Origin: Angiostrongylus vasorum
Taxonomy: Eukaryota > Nematoda > Chromadorea > Rhabditida > Metastrongylidae
Length of the DNA stretch: 64,000 bases
Reading direction: 5' to 3'
Assembly (NCBI GenBank): GCA_018806985.1
Contig: JADANN010000349.1
Location: 606,501 to 670,500 of the forward strand
Under the pieces are notes generated by a model. That model had not been told where the DNA came from. It worked only from the letters and a program-made list of their open reading frames with translations, and did no database searches. The position numbers and the translations under genes were made by a program. This document shows, in pieces, positions 44,025 through 57,439 of the stretch (the stretch's first letter is position 1; the number at the start of each line of letters is the position of its first letter).

Positions 44025-45480
44025 TCGAGGTTCGTCCTCGCTCTGAGGTTCGAGTTGCGATAGAAAGCATGGAACAAGGTAGAGCCCTGAAACCCCGTCG
44101 TCATCACCGAAAGTTCCTTAGAGCTGAAAAACCACAATTTGTATATACTTCTCGCGAACTGTACGGCAAGGTACCTTCAAAAGAAAAGAATTTCAGATTG
44201 GCGGAAGACGCTGCACACGATCATCTTGACCAATAAATGTTGCCGAAGAAAATTTTTTCGTAACAATTGTTCGACATCCTTTTTGAGCGTATGCTACGAA
44301 CTCTTCACGGAGATTATTTTGTCACACATCAAAGACAATGGATGGAGCGCAATCAATTGAGCAAGCAATACTTCAGTAGCGATTTTGCTGCCTGGGCAAC
44401 ACCGAAAGCGTTTCCAAGGTCATCGAGTTTGTTGCTAAACCACTTACACCCTGACTTCTTCTGCTTTTGAAAAAACGTTTGAAAGTGCCAAACGAATGGA
44501 ACCCTATCAACGATCGTGGATAACATAAGAACTCTACCTGACTGTTATCATAATTGCGCTATGAAAATGCAGCTTTTCTATCGACCTCTTGCAATACCCA
44601 TAGGAAAAGCAGTTCGACAAGACGACACCGTATCGCCAGACGAAGCATGGACGATGATCACGGGCTCAATGAAACTGGAAAGAAGATCGAACTACGCAGA
44701 AATCGATAGAGGACCCAGCACATAAAAACCCCATGGTGCGAAAAACAAACAGATCAAACTAGATGGTTCATTGATTACAAAGACCACCTTTTACGTATGC
44801 CTTGGGCGTTCAGTGAACATGAAAAACGATATGAAGGAGGAATTAGCTAGAAAAAGGACAGCACTTTAGGCCGCACTCGGATCTCTCGATGAAGCCACCA
44901 ACCAGCTAAACGAACCAGGGAATTCGCTCTCACCTTTTCAGTTCGGCATTTCTCCCAGTGCTTTGTTATGTAGCAAAGGAGTGTGTTGATGCTTTTACTA
45001 CGTCAGGAATACGACTACAATGATGCTGAGATATCTGCATATTTCACATGACAACCTACCACGAAAAACGATTAGGTAGTAAATAAAAAAGTGGTTAGAC
45101 GTTAAGAACGCTGTCCACTGTTCAAAGAGCGCCTGAGCGCTGTCTTCTGAAACATAACAGGCTCACCCTATGTCTTGTCTGAATGGGAAGCTCTGATCAT
45201 GGAAATCTGTCTCGTACTCATGATCCACAGGAAAATAAATCAATGGGGAGACACGAATGGGCCCTACCATGTAATGAGAAGAACGGACGACAAGTGGGCG
45301 AGAAGAACTATGGAGTGGACTCCACGAGGATCCAAGCGTGCCCTAGGGTGACCATCTACACGTTTGTTCGCGACTAAAGTCAAACCACTCTACTCGCAAA
45401 TCCAGTGTTTTACAGACGACGGTGTGGAATTCGCATCCGCCACCAGAAAACTACTTGAAAACCTAGGCAGTGCGCATTTA
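44025..45480 (+). mobile_element. fragment of a second RTE-like retrotransposon family
   Basis: The reverse transcriptase remnants differ clearly from the main family: EVRVAIESMEQGRAL near 44050, LQKKRISDWRKTLH near 44190, LSVCYELFTEIIL near 44280 and LPDCYHNCAMKMQLFYRPLA near 44530, then GKAVRQDD. C-terminal remnants appear near 45330 (complete with the WTPRGSKR-like region). A SINE-B foldback remnant interrupts it at about 45010-45095. No catalytic FADD box is recognisable. Confidence 0.7.
45010..45095. mobile_element. SINE-B foldback remnant inside the second RTE family
   Basis: A reverse piece (acgactacaatgatgctgag) is followed at once by a forward tail (tgcatatttcacatgacaac, then ggtagtaaataaaaaagtgg). 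The head is absent, as if a palindromic copy had lost its middle. Confidence 0.55.
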
Positions 45481-45654
45481 ACAGCGGTTAACGAGTCTGC
45501 GAATGCTTAAAGCTTTTTCGTGAAACGAGAAAAAAATTTATGGTCACGATTTCAAAAAATTCATAAATTGAACAAATTTTTGCTACTCAGTTCCTATTTG
45601 TTTTATAAATCCATTCTTTTTGGTTGAAGTTATACCAAGTTGCTTACTTAACTG

Positions 45655-45945
45655 TACGAAAAAAAGCTCTCGGCGTTGATCAATCCCTGAGGGACGCGCC
45701 ATGCATTCGACTTCATTAAGCATCGTTTGGAGGTGATTGAATGCATATCTGGCTTTTATAATGACTCGCAGTGGCCTATCGATATATCGAGCAAGTGCCA
45801 GTATCCTCCCAGACAGTTTCGCTACCAATTTACTGAGCTCGGAGGAATGGAAAGCTTGGTGGGCCATGGGCGCGAGGACTTTCCGATTCCATGTTTGTGC
45901 TGCAGGGCGCCTCCAACTACTGAGCCACACGCGCCCCTAACGCGC
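45655..45945 (-). mobile_element. SINE-A copy
   Basis: Reverse orientation, nearly complete: the tail side has agctctcggcgttgatcaat, then cattcgacttcattaagcat and gatatatcgagcaagtgcca, and the head ends cactgagccacacgcgcc-like at about 45937. Confidence 0.72.
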
Positions 45946-47669
45946 ATCTGTCAGAATATGCTGGAAACGTTTTAGAATCAGACAATCTACAGAAGACAGA
46001 TGCGTATTGTGTGTAACATGTATTTTATATCATAGTACAAAATTAAAAGCCGGCTTGCTGGAATAAGTTATAATTCAGGCTTTTTTGTTTTTCATCTCCA
46101 TTTTTTTCGAAATAATCACTGGGCAACTGACGAAGTGGGCAGTCAAAAGCAAACATGCTCAATTTTTTTGTGACGCGTTTCCAAAGGCTTTACTATTTTA
46201 AATCCAAAATACTTTGCAATCATTATGGAGTCGATCGGATACGTTTTGATTTCTGACTTGTTTCATTTCTATTCATTGGGCCAATCATAAACTCTGTTGG
46301 CCGAGGCAAAGGTGGCACATTAGTCTTATCTACGAGTTATAAGAAGCACGGAAAATATCCGTGAAGAGAATTTCTCAGTTCACTGAGCAAGTCAGCTTTC
46401 AATAATCTCAAATAATTTCTTCAATTACGTCAACTCTGGGTCTACAGCCCACTTTTCCCTAATTTGTGGGTTCCAGCACTTTTTCAATTCGCTTCGCTTC
46501 TTTGCATCCATCATTCATGAAGCTGTTTGGAAATGCGTGTAGATTCGGTTGCTACTTGTACAGCACTTTTAGAACTTGTCTTCTTCAATTACAAATGCCG
46601 CTAAGTGTTTGCGGAGTGGAATCCGTTTGGAATGTTGGGATAACTATGCTAGAGTTTTCCCAAATCTTCACCAAAGACAGTCACCAGTCTTTACGAATCG
46701 GATGGAACTTCGCATGTCATTTCTAATCACTGACCTATTTAGTAATCTGCAAATTTATTTATTAAGTCTTGAAAATTTTGTATACTAGAAAAGTACGCAC
46801 GGATCGTTGCGAAACTTGTCAGTAACTCGTTTGCCGGAATTCAATCTACAGCTTCGATTGCACACAAGCTATGAAAATATGTTCCTTTGGAGTTCGGAAG
46901 TTCGATTTTTTGCAGGGCTTATGGAGCCAATTACAACAAATCTCAGCAAGTGTGACTCTTTTCGTATACGAAAAGTTCGTGAATGGATGCCAAAGTAGAT
47001 GGTAACTGGAGCAAACATAAGGTTTTTTAATGTGATACAACAAAAGCATGAGTTGGTTTGTGAGTTGTCGTTCCAAGCTTCTATCTACTCATAAAGAGTT
47101 GGTTTTTTCTTAAAGAATGCTAAGAGCTTGATGCTGTTGGAGAGTAGCAGCTGTGATAACTGTGCTAAGCACTAGATAACAGAAGGAGGCCCTAATACCT
47201 TCAGAACTGAAAAACGAAGCTACATCCCGATTGACTACTGGCAAACGATTTAATTTCGGACTTCAAATAATCGTCGATGCAAATATGGAAGAGCAATTTG
47301 ATGGCACTGGAAGTTCGAACGACCTAAAAAGGCTGTTAATAAATAACAATATGTTAATTCAGTCAGTGATAAAAGGAAGTAGATAGCTGAAAAGCTCCAA
47401 TAGTGGAATGAGCAAACAGTTCGCAGCAAATGCTTTTGAAAGATACAAACTGCAGTATACCACAGTACGCTGTTTGATGTTTCCGATCCGACCTTTTTCT
47501 AATGTATTCGGGAAAGGCTATCGATATGTTAATGCTCTTGAAAACAACACTATATCTGGTTTCCGAAGGAACGGTATATTAAAGCTATGAAGCAAAAAAA
47601 CCATTACCTCTGAGCAAAGAATTTACTGAACAACTACAACCGTTTCTCCTCAGTCTGGTATGAAAGGCA
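45946..47669. other. gene-free stretch
   Basis: Moderately AT-rich sequence with only short open frames. No motif, splice-supported exon or repeat family was recognised. Confidence 0.5.
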
Positions 47670-48835
47670 TGGCAGTTTTCGGAATAGCAGAGTGTTATGT
47701 GAAATGTAACGGTAACGACGCTGAGATATTTGCAAAACTCCGGATCACAGGTGTCTGCGGTGGAAACGAATGCGCTACTACTTTCCGGAGGCTAACGCGT
47801 TCACCACCAAATATCTCAGCATCGTTGTGGTTGCATTTCGCATAATGCCCTGCCGTGAAAATTGTGGTGTGCAGAAAATAAAAAAGTAAACATTATGATT
47901 TCAAGTACAGCCTCAGCTAAACTGGGTTCAAGGTCTATGTGGAACTCCCGATCAATCCCGTTGTCGGGTGATTGCTGATCGTATTGGTCGATAGAACTAG
48001 CTGGGAGACAGGCACAACGAATGACCCTCATGGTGTGGTGGTGAAGGTGTTAGCTACCGGAAAGGGTAATAACGGGTTCGTTCCTCACTGTAGACACTTG
48101 CTGTCCAGAGTTTTACAAATATCTTAGCATCTCAATTTTGGCTTATTATTTACTGCCTACTATTTTTAGCGGCAGGGTATGCGTTGCGAAATATAACTTT
48201 AATGATGCTGAGATATTTGCAAAACTTCGGACCGCAGGTGTCTGCGGTGGGGAACGAACGCGCTATTGTCCCTTTCCGGGGAATGCTACGCTCACCACCA
48301 CACCATGCGAGTCCTTCTTCGTTTCGCCTGTCTCTCAGCTAGTTCTATTGATCTTTTGCCACCAGCAATCACCCGTCAGCGGGATTGATCTGGCGTGCCC
48401 AAATCGACAACGAACCCAGTTAAGCTGAGGCAAAAGATCAAGAGAACTAGCTGAGAGACAGGCGAAAGCGAAGGACCCGCATGGTGTGGTGGTGAGCGTG
48501 TTACTCCCCGGAAAGGACAATAGCGCAGTTCAGTTCTCACCGCAGACACCTGCGGTCCGGAGTTTTGCAAATATCTCAGCATCACTAAAGTTATCTCAGC
48601 ATCGTTGTGGTTGTATTTCGCATAGTACCTTGCCGTGAAAATTGTAATAGGCAGAAAAATGAAAGTAGATATTATAACCATAACGTTGCTGAGATATTTG
48701 CAAAACTCCGGAGAGCAGATGTCTGCGGTGGGGAACGAACGCTCTCTTACCCTTTCCAAGGGCTAATGCGTTCACTATCACGCCATGCGGTTGCTTCGTT
48801 TCGGCTGTCTCAGCTAGTTCATTGTGGTTGTATTA
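47670..48835. mobile_element. cluster of SINE-B copies in alternating orientation
   Basis: Reverse units lie at about 47685-47815, 48138-48370 and 48640-48830. Forward units or tails lie at about 47810-47890, 48000-48135 and 48425-48660. Neighbouring copies face each other, so the cluster contains several long imperfect palindromes, for example 48190-48600 around a centre near 48395. Each unit carries gatgctgagatatttgc or its complement and the tRNA-like head. Confidence 0.78.
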
Positions 48836-51109
48836 TGGTTATACTTTTGAAATAACCGTCAAGCAACACACTCACATGCATACAAGTAGAGTCGAAATCT
48901 CCTTCAACACCATCATTACCACTAAAACCGTGCTCTATCTCATACATTGCTATCATCGAAGGAATTCAGAAAAAAGAGCCAGAAATCCCATTATTAAAAT
49001 AAAAAAGCATAAGTAGCAATGGAAAAACACTCTCCATTATTTCGAAAAAAATAAAAAATCACGGGAACAAATAGGGTGCAGCGTCCAATACGACTTTGTG
49101 CAATTTTCATTTCTCAGTTCAGCTTCTGTAACATCTGCCTTGTAACTATTCATTGTAGGTTATGAACATACCAAAATCCTTATGTTGTAGAAGAACTTGT
49201 AGTCTGCGTTTTTGATTGCAATATCTGTTTTGTAACTACTTTTTTCACACGTCCGGTCATCGCATCTACTGTGCAGATCTCTGCACTTGCATTCGATTCG
49301 TTTTCCACGCGTTCATTGTTCACAGTGGTCCTCGAACATCTCGGATATTCTTTCAGATGCTAATTGAGGATTTCGTCGTCCTTATGAATATCGTAAGGTT
49401 CGTGTAGCGCAGTGGTCGGAGGTGCCTTGAAACGCACACACGGCCCTTCGCCAATGGCCCACCAAGCCTTCCATTTCTCCGTGCTCTAGTATCTGGAAGC
49501 CAGGTTTGTCTGGGAGGATAGCAGCACTGGCTCGATACATCGGTAGACCACCGCGAGTCACTGTAAAGGCCAGATATGCATTCAATCATCTCCAATAATA
49601 CTTAATGAAATCGAATGCATGATGCATCCCTCATGAATTGATCAGCTTTATCCTTTATCCCTTATGCTCTTCTTTTTAACGCGCAACTAATAGTGGAAAA
49701 AAACGACGTATGGAATTTGGAAAGCCGCCCAGCGCTTACTAAAGGACAGATGAACGCCGAAGTCGTTGAATGTTTCATATATGCAGGGAAACTCGATCAT
49801 GAGCGTCCGCTCTGGGATTGATTAACGCCGAAAGTTCCATCCGCCTCATTTACATTGCTCCTGTGAAGCAAAGAAGAAGACATTACTGTCTGCAAACATG
49901 TTAAGTGAGTTCCAAGGGTATTACCCTTATCATAATCACTATTCATTTAATGATTTAGTGTTGTTTAACTCCATGACGCACATGGATATATATTGTCTGA
50001 GTTGATGTCGCCTACGACGAACAAACACACCAACGTATAGATGGGTTTGTTAAGAACAGAATGAGAGTGGTCATTGAGATATTTGAAGCTGTAAGGTTTG
50101 CATCCGAGCATCAATTCAAATAATATTTTAGTCGGCTTTTTCAACTATACAGCAGTTCCATGAAAATGGGCTTCATTTAAAGAAGATAGACGCGTCTACA
50201 GGCTTTTTTGTTGGAATCAAAACAACTCAGCCGAATTTCTTGATGCAAAGGTTATGTGTGGAATGATAGAGGTTGGTAGAGTTCATGAAGGGAGTTTCAG
50301 AACTTTTTGGAAATCTGTTGTAAAAACGTGCTGAACAATAATCTTTGTAACCTTTGTATAGAAACTGCGTGCCAATTTCTAGTCAGTTATAGTATAAATG
50401 TCTTTTTATCACTCTAGAAGACAAGGAAAACCAGCACGAAGGAGAGCCATATGTGAGAAAAGATGTGAAAAATGATGTGGACAGCAGCCGTATTGCCAAA
50501 GGGGTTCGCAAATTTGTATGCAAACATTTGTTTCTTTGATGACATTGAATTTTCGGATAATTTATTTGAAAGAAATCATTCAACTATGCCTTGACTGATT
50601 GCTTCAAGTTCAATCCGCACATGACCTGCGTGGCGTACTTCTATCGCTACAGCGCCACCGCCCACGTTTCCATGTTCGGTTACGGCCTCGCTCTTGGCGG
50701 TCGAAAAACTGACGGTTTTGGATAAAACAGAGAATGGCGATTTCCTGTTAAATGCTAACAGAATGTCTTACAGAAAAATTCCTAATGCAGGAAAAACTTG
50801 ATAAAATTCAAACCTGCTTCCTTCTCATAATTTGAATTTATTTGAGCCATCTGTCTTTCAAACATGATTGAGAGGGTGAGGCCTTCTGCTAAATTTTAGC
50901 AAGTAAAGGGCTGAATAACAAGTGGAATTATTTGTTGGAAGCAACCAGAAGTGGAGAACCCACCACTGTGCTTCTCACTGAAGGACTAGCGGCCAAAATA
51001 TAGAGTTCTGCAAATTCGGAGTAATGACTTCTAGTAAATTTACGCGCAAATAAGTAATTTAAATCTTAAGAAATGCTTATGCTAAGCCAACGCGAGTTCT
51101 TCATCACTA
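48836..51109. other. gene-free stretch with a GC-rich island
   Basis: Apart from the SINE-A copy at 49390-49665, nothing is recognised. At 50610-50715 the GC content rises sharply and frames are open on both strands (+ 50570-50725; - from about 50790 to 50576, with the motif EAVTEHGNVGGGAVAIEV). Neither reading could be identified. Confidence 0.4.
49390..49665 (+). mobile_element. SINE-A copy
   Basis: The head reads gtgtagcgcagtggtcggag and is followed by the common body (gcccaccaagccttccattt; gacagcactgg-like; ccagatatgcattcaatcat). The tail is a short tandem tttatcctttatccctta. The B box is damaged. Confidence 0.75.
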
Positions 51110-51262
51110 ATTTACAGGATTTGACAGCCTTCGTCATCTATGCATCCACACCAACCTATGAAGAAAACCACGCCGTTCTATGTGGAGATGCAGAAGTTCT
51201 ACAGAGAAGATCATCCTGTTTTAAAGTTTTCATCTGCGGTTTCAATGACAGGATTTGATGCT
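51110..51262 (+). mobile_element. short RTE endonuclease fragment
   Basis: The reading LTAFVIYASTPTYEE, followed by FKVFICGFNDRI, corresponds to the RTE endonuclease motifs [13 protein letters not shown] and [12 protein letters not shown], including the position of the catalytic Asp of GDFN (changed here to GFN). It is short, mutated and isolated. Confidence 0.6.
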
Positions 51263-51659
51263 TGGCAGTGCCCGAAGAAGCCTAAGTAAGCTGTCCTCTT
51301 TTATAGCGGACATGGGGCTCTTAACATGTGTTTTGGTGTTTGATGGACACTTAGTGTAAATAACAACTTTAGTTTAAGAATCTCTAGAACTTGCACAGTT
51401 CTGTTTCAGTGATATCTCCCGGTTCTGGTAAGAACCATAGGGGTCATTTTCAGCTTTTATCAGCACCGCCGAGTACAAATCCCATTTTGCGGCACTTCTT
51501 TAAAGAACACGGCCTGGTCTAGTATTCGTATACCAAGCCATTTATTCGCTAATTTTATTTAAGACCGAACAAAGAAGTGGCCGTAAATCTTGTAATCGGA
51601 AAAACAAGTTCTCGACTTTTTTCAATACACTCCCTAACGACGGAAAACAATCAAACAGC

Positions 51660-51905
51660 TCGTTATGATAGGGTTAGACCCACGTAGTAGTTGGTTTGAG
51701 CCGATTCGACGTCCTGAGCTTGCCAAGACTTCAATTCGTCTGGGGTTGAGAAGATCGTAACAAACCTGTCTGGGTTGATATCAGCACTGACTTGGTGCAT
51801 CGTTAATCCAGAGCTAATCATTGCATAATTCGAATAAATAGACTCCCTGTGTGATGTTAGATCAAGTCGGATGGTTGGGGACATACCTGGAATTGATCAC
51901 CACTA
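51660..51905 (+). mobile_element. diverged SINE-A-like copy
   Basis: The body landmarks are recognisable but mutated: acctgtctgggttgatatca and gcactgacttggtgcatcg stand in the same order and spacing as in SINE-A. The head (cacgtagtagttggtttgag) is a decayed A box. Confidence 0.5.
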
Positions 51906-52433
51906 ACGTTTTATCTTTTGCCTCTTAAATAATTGAAATGGAAAGTGCTTTCAGTGTTAGAGATTCCGTTCGGTAGCATGTGGAAAGTCTTCATTGACCT
52001 TGGAACGGGCTAATCAAGGCCCTATCTTTTTCGGTATCGACGAATCTGTGGAAGACGTAACTAGAAAGAGCTTTATGCGATCCACAAAGGCTGACTGCCG
52101 TAGTGAAGCCTTGAAACACGCGTGCGATCTAACGATTCCAGGGAAAGTTAGCTCTACCAGAGTTCAGCAACATTCATAAGGAAGATCAAGATTCTCAAGC
52201 TGAAGCCAAAAGCACATGCAAATCCGAAGACTACTGTTGCTATCGTATGCTGCTAGGAAACGATTCAAATAAATGAAATCTGCACAAAAATCTAATGTCA
52301 ACTGATATTTAAAAAAGCAGTTAATGTAAGTTAGAAAGACCAGAACGAGTGCTGAGGTTTCGTAAATTTTGTAATCACAAGTTGTCGACATAATCGTATT
52401 AGAACTCCACCATTTAGACCTTTCTTACTCGTC
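51906..52433. other. gene-free stretch
   Basis: A short open frame at 51994-52179 has no recognisable content. 52831-53567 is similarly empty. Confidence 0.4.
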
Positions 52434-52830
52434 TTATTTCGCCGTAGTCGTGAACCCACAAGGTGTTGCATCGACCTCATTGGAAAGTCGAGAATTTTCC
52501 TTACAAACAACTGCGCGCTGAGAGAATAATGCTTTCAAATCGTCTTTAAGCTTGAGAAGTTCTTCGGCAAACTAAAACGTTACGAGTTAGCATACATCAA
52601 AAGATAAAAGATCATAATGTCACACTCCTCACCTAGGCAAACACAGGTTTTTTCTGTTCGCGATGCTGAAAACACCCAATGCAGCGATAAGAACGGAACC
52701 AGACTAATTGTGACGCATACGCATATTTTAGGCAGGGGTATTGAATTGAATCAGAAGTGAACAAACCGCTTTGCGCTTCTTCTTTTTATCGTCAGATTCA
52801 TTCGCCGAATCAGTTAGATCCATTCTATGT
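52434..52830 (-). CDS. candidate small three-exon gene with basic stretch and leucine zipper-like coil
   Basis: Read on the minus strand, an acceptor (cctcaaccgcag) precedes an exon (52830-52767) with ATG at 52823, coding an acidic start and then KKKKRKA, ending gcg|gtttgt. A second short exon follows ttttcag at 52665 (HREQKKP) with an in-phase donor at 52645. The third exon (52571-52434) follows cgttttag and reads FAEELLKLKDDLKALFSQ, then VVCKENSRLSNEV, to TAA. Hydrophobics repeat every seven residues and the ENSRL pattern resembles a leucine zipper, but the bZIP basic signature is not seen. The stronger donor gtgagg at 52632 would include an in-frame stop. Function is unknown; it may be decayed. 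Confidence 0.35.
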
Positions 52831-53564
52831 CTGCGGTTGAGGAAATATCGAGTCAACGTTACGATCTTATAGGTCTTGGAGAAGAAAAATTTGTGCAGTA
52901 GAAGAATAGCCGGGAAAAGTTTGCTGAAATATTGTCCAGTCTGCCCTTCCAAAAATCAAGTCACTGCATACGGTTGCGAATGTATTGAGACGCTAAGAAA
53001 TGTTGTGAACAGACATTTCTAAACGGTCACTCCTTTCAAATGGTTGGAAAACTACTACTCAACTTCAAACCCCACTTGTGTATTTGATAAACCCTTATTA
53101 CTCCGTAGCTAATAACGGAAATAAACCTTACCACGTAAAAAATCTTCTAGGCCACCTACATTATCCAATAATGCGATGATAAATACCATGCTTAGGAACG
53201 AGTTATTGCTTGTCTGCGTGTGTTTCTACTCTCGGCTAAATCACACTGTGATCGGTTTAATGTCATTGTCCATGCTTTGTAACACGTAATAGATTTTGGA
53301 TTCCTCGATCACAATTACCACCGCTATAAGATCGGATCCAAGGATAGCTTGTTGACTGCTCAGTTAGGACGTTTGCCACACTAAGGGGTAGCTTACTAAT
53401 CTACGCCAGAGTACATTTGGGAGTAATTCGTTCTAGGCGACAACGAAAAACTTCTCATGCAGTTCCCATTCTTTCGTTTGCAGGGTTTTGGCCCAGTTGA
53501 CTTGCAGAATGCAATCTGGATATGAGCAAAGGTACCAACGTGTGCATACATGAACATACCTATG

Positions 53565-55164
<1,600 letters not shown>

Positions 55165-55275
55165 GTTTTTATGTGGAGTGAAGTGCACCGTTGAAGAGGT
55201 GTCGAACCAAAGCCGTGCCTACTGATGAAGTACCTTACTAACCACTGCCCTTCGCCCAATTCGTAAGGGTTTAAG
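55165..55275 (-). repeat. tRNA-like SINE head fragment
   Basis: Read in reverse, the A box gggcagtggttagtaaggta and the B box ggttcgacacc are spaced as in a tRNA. No SINE-A or SINE-B body follows, so this may be another family or a remnant. Confidence 0.45.
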
Positions 55276-55864
55276 TCCCACTTCATGAATAAACCATGTT
55301 GGAGACAGAAGCAAACCATAATTGTTGGTTCTCTGAAGAGCTGCATGGCTTGCATTCGAGCCTCTGAAAGATGTCACTTACCAGTTAACGGGCCTAAAAC
55401 TCCACTTTCACCTCCCTCGTCTCAGCAGCTCTATTTGCGCACTGTCATGCGCAGGAACTGTGAGCTTCATTCACGTCAGGAGCTCTAAGCACCACCTACA
55501 AAGCGTTTGAACAATGTTTTCTGATCTTTAATTTCGAAGCATGAATAGGCCGGCCGTATAATAATAAGAATAAACGACAAATGTTCGAAAAGGGGGCAAT
55601 AGAGTGGTCTCCAAAAGGATGCAAGAGACCTCTTGAAATGCCACATAAGTGATGTGCAGTCGTGTTTTTAACTAAAATTAATCAGCTATATTCACAGTTG
55701 CAGATATCTTACAACTAGCGGTGTGACGTTTGCACATGCCATTATGCCGTTGACCATGCAGCAACCATGGACAACAAATAAAAAAGCAAAAGGAGCAATA
55801 GAAAATACGTAGCGGAAAGCACTGCTCGTGAAGACAGGACCGTGAAAGTATCCGAGTAAGTAAA

Positions 55865-56075
55865 AAACTAAGTGAACGCACGTAGCACGTAGCGCAGTGT
55901 ATAGAGGTGCCAACATGATTGTAAAGTTTCGAAACTACACTATGGGTTAACAAATCTCTATCCTTCCAGGGTCACCAACTCAGTACCACACTTTTCTGGG
56001 AGAATAAATGTACTAACTTCACGGATCGACACGCACATGAAATCCAGTGCATTGCCCTAAGGAAATTGAACAGTA
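55865..56075 (+). mobile_element. diverged SINE-A-like copy
   Basis: An A box (cgtagcgcagtgtatagagg) is followed by a B-box-like gtttcgaaact and then taccacacttttctgggaga, the SINE-A body motif. The 3' part ends gtgcattgccctaaggaaat, equivalent to the family's gcatccctaagggatt. Confidence 0.5.
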
Positions 56076-57009
56076 CGAGACCGAACACGTTGTCCTCGTA
56101 ATTAAAAGAGCTAAATATTTCAAACCGTGTTTCCTCATTGCTGCAATTATTGCTATTCTTGCTTTTTGTTTGTTTGCAGTTTCGTTCTTTTCTTTCCACC
56201 TTAGCGCTCTCGGAACATCATTAGTACTTGTAGTAGAGATGAAGATGACACGAGCTTCGGAGCAGTGTTGTCTCCCTGGAATAGTTTTTTGCCGAGTTTG
56301 TTGGGTGAATGATGGAATTGATCATCAAGCAGTGCTGTGGCCAGGTTAACAAAATATATTCGGCCGTAGTTCTTATGTAGAAGGCTCCTGGTTCACAAAG
56401 TCGTGCAGAGCTGTTTTTTTTACTACTGGGACTTTTGTGATCGGCCAATGTTAAGAAGGAAAACAGTGTTGTGTACTTCTAAACTCTGAAGAAGATACAA
56501 GTTTAGTCCATGTAACAAGGAAGTAAAATGAAGATTAAAGAAACTGGCATCACTTAAAGTGACTAGTACTCACGGATCACGAAACAACGACATGGACAGA
56601 ATAGGAAAATGTTTTTTCGAAATAAATACGGATTTCGTCGCTATTGTGTACAGAGGAAACCGATGCCGAACAAAATCCATCCATACATAGGTTAGAGTAT
56701 AGTTGTCGAGTTTGTCAGTCACTCCTCGAAGTGGAGATCGATCGCATTAAAATGGTGTGATTTGTTGCCTTGTGAAGGAACTTCTCAATGTGGATTTTAG
56801 ATGGCCTTCTGGACCGTAATCACAGTTACGTCCTAAAACGTCTTGAAACAACTTGAGATCTGATCGTTACTCAGTAAAGCACAACCATCTTCGAAGCCTA
56901 ATTGTCACAATAAACCGAAATACATTTCACATTCTTCGTATAATCGCAAAGTTGCCCGATGACGAAAATCTTGAATCGCCAAGCAGATAGTGTCGATAAG
57001 GTATCTGGT

Positions 57010-57260
57010 GTTGCTCCTCAACCACAACATTGCTGAGATATTTGCAAAACTCCGGACCGCAGCTGTCTGCAGTGGGGAACGAATGCGTTATTACACTTTT
57101 CGGGGGCTAACGCTAAGAACTAGCTGAGAGACAGGCGAAACGAAGTATGCGAATGGTGTGGTGCTGAACGCGTTACTCTCCGGAAGGGACAATAGCGCGT
57201 TCGTTCCCCACAGCAGACACCTGCGGTGCAGAGTTTTGCAAATAATTCAGCATCATTGAA
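57010..57260. mobile_element. SINE-B head-to-head pair
   Basis: A reverse unit (57025-57112; gctgagatatttgcaaaact) meets a forward unit (57113-57256; aactagctgagagacaggcg, tggtgtggtgctgaacgcgt, cgttccccacagcagacacc). The reverse head is truncated at the junction. Confidence 0.72.
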
Positions 57261-57439
57261 GTTATTTTTATTGTGTTGCCCATGATTTTTTCTGATCATT
57301 TGTCGTGTACATTGTCTGCAATCCCAGTAGCAGTTTAGTTCTTATCTAACTTATTTGTGTTCCCTTTGCTGAAATCCGTACACAACAAAGGAAATGCGAA
57401 CATATATATTCGTCTTGTTGAAAATATACATATATATAT

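Noticed and set aside
47660..48835. CRISPR-like array of spaced repeats
   Set aside because: Units are ~150-200 bases, alternate in orientation and are SINE-B copies in a eukaryotic genome.
55545..55645. C-terminal fragment of the second RTE family (EWSPKGCKRP-like)
   Set aside because: Only about 30 residues resemble the family and no other part is nearby; too weak to call.
56047..56349. 100-codon frame with a hydrophobic segment, possible membrane protein
   Set aside because: The hydrophobic part comes from T-rich DNA and includes an acceptor-like tttgcag; its start overlaps a SINE-A-like end.
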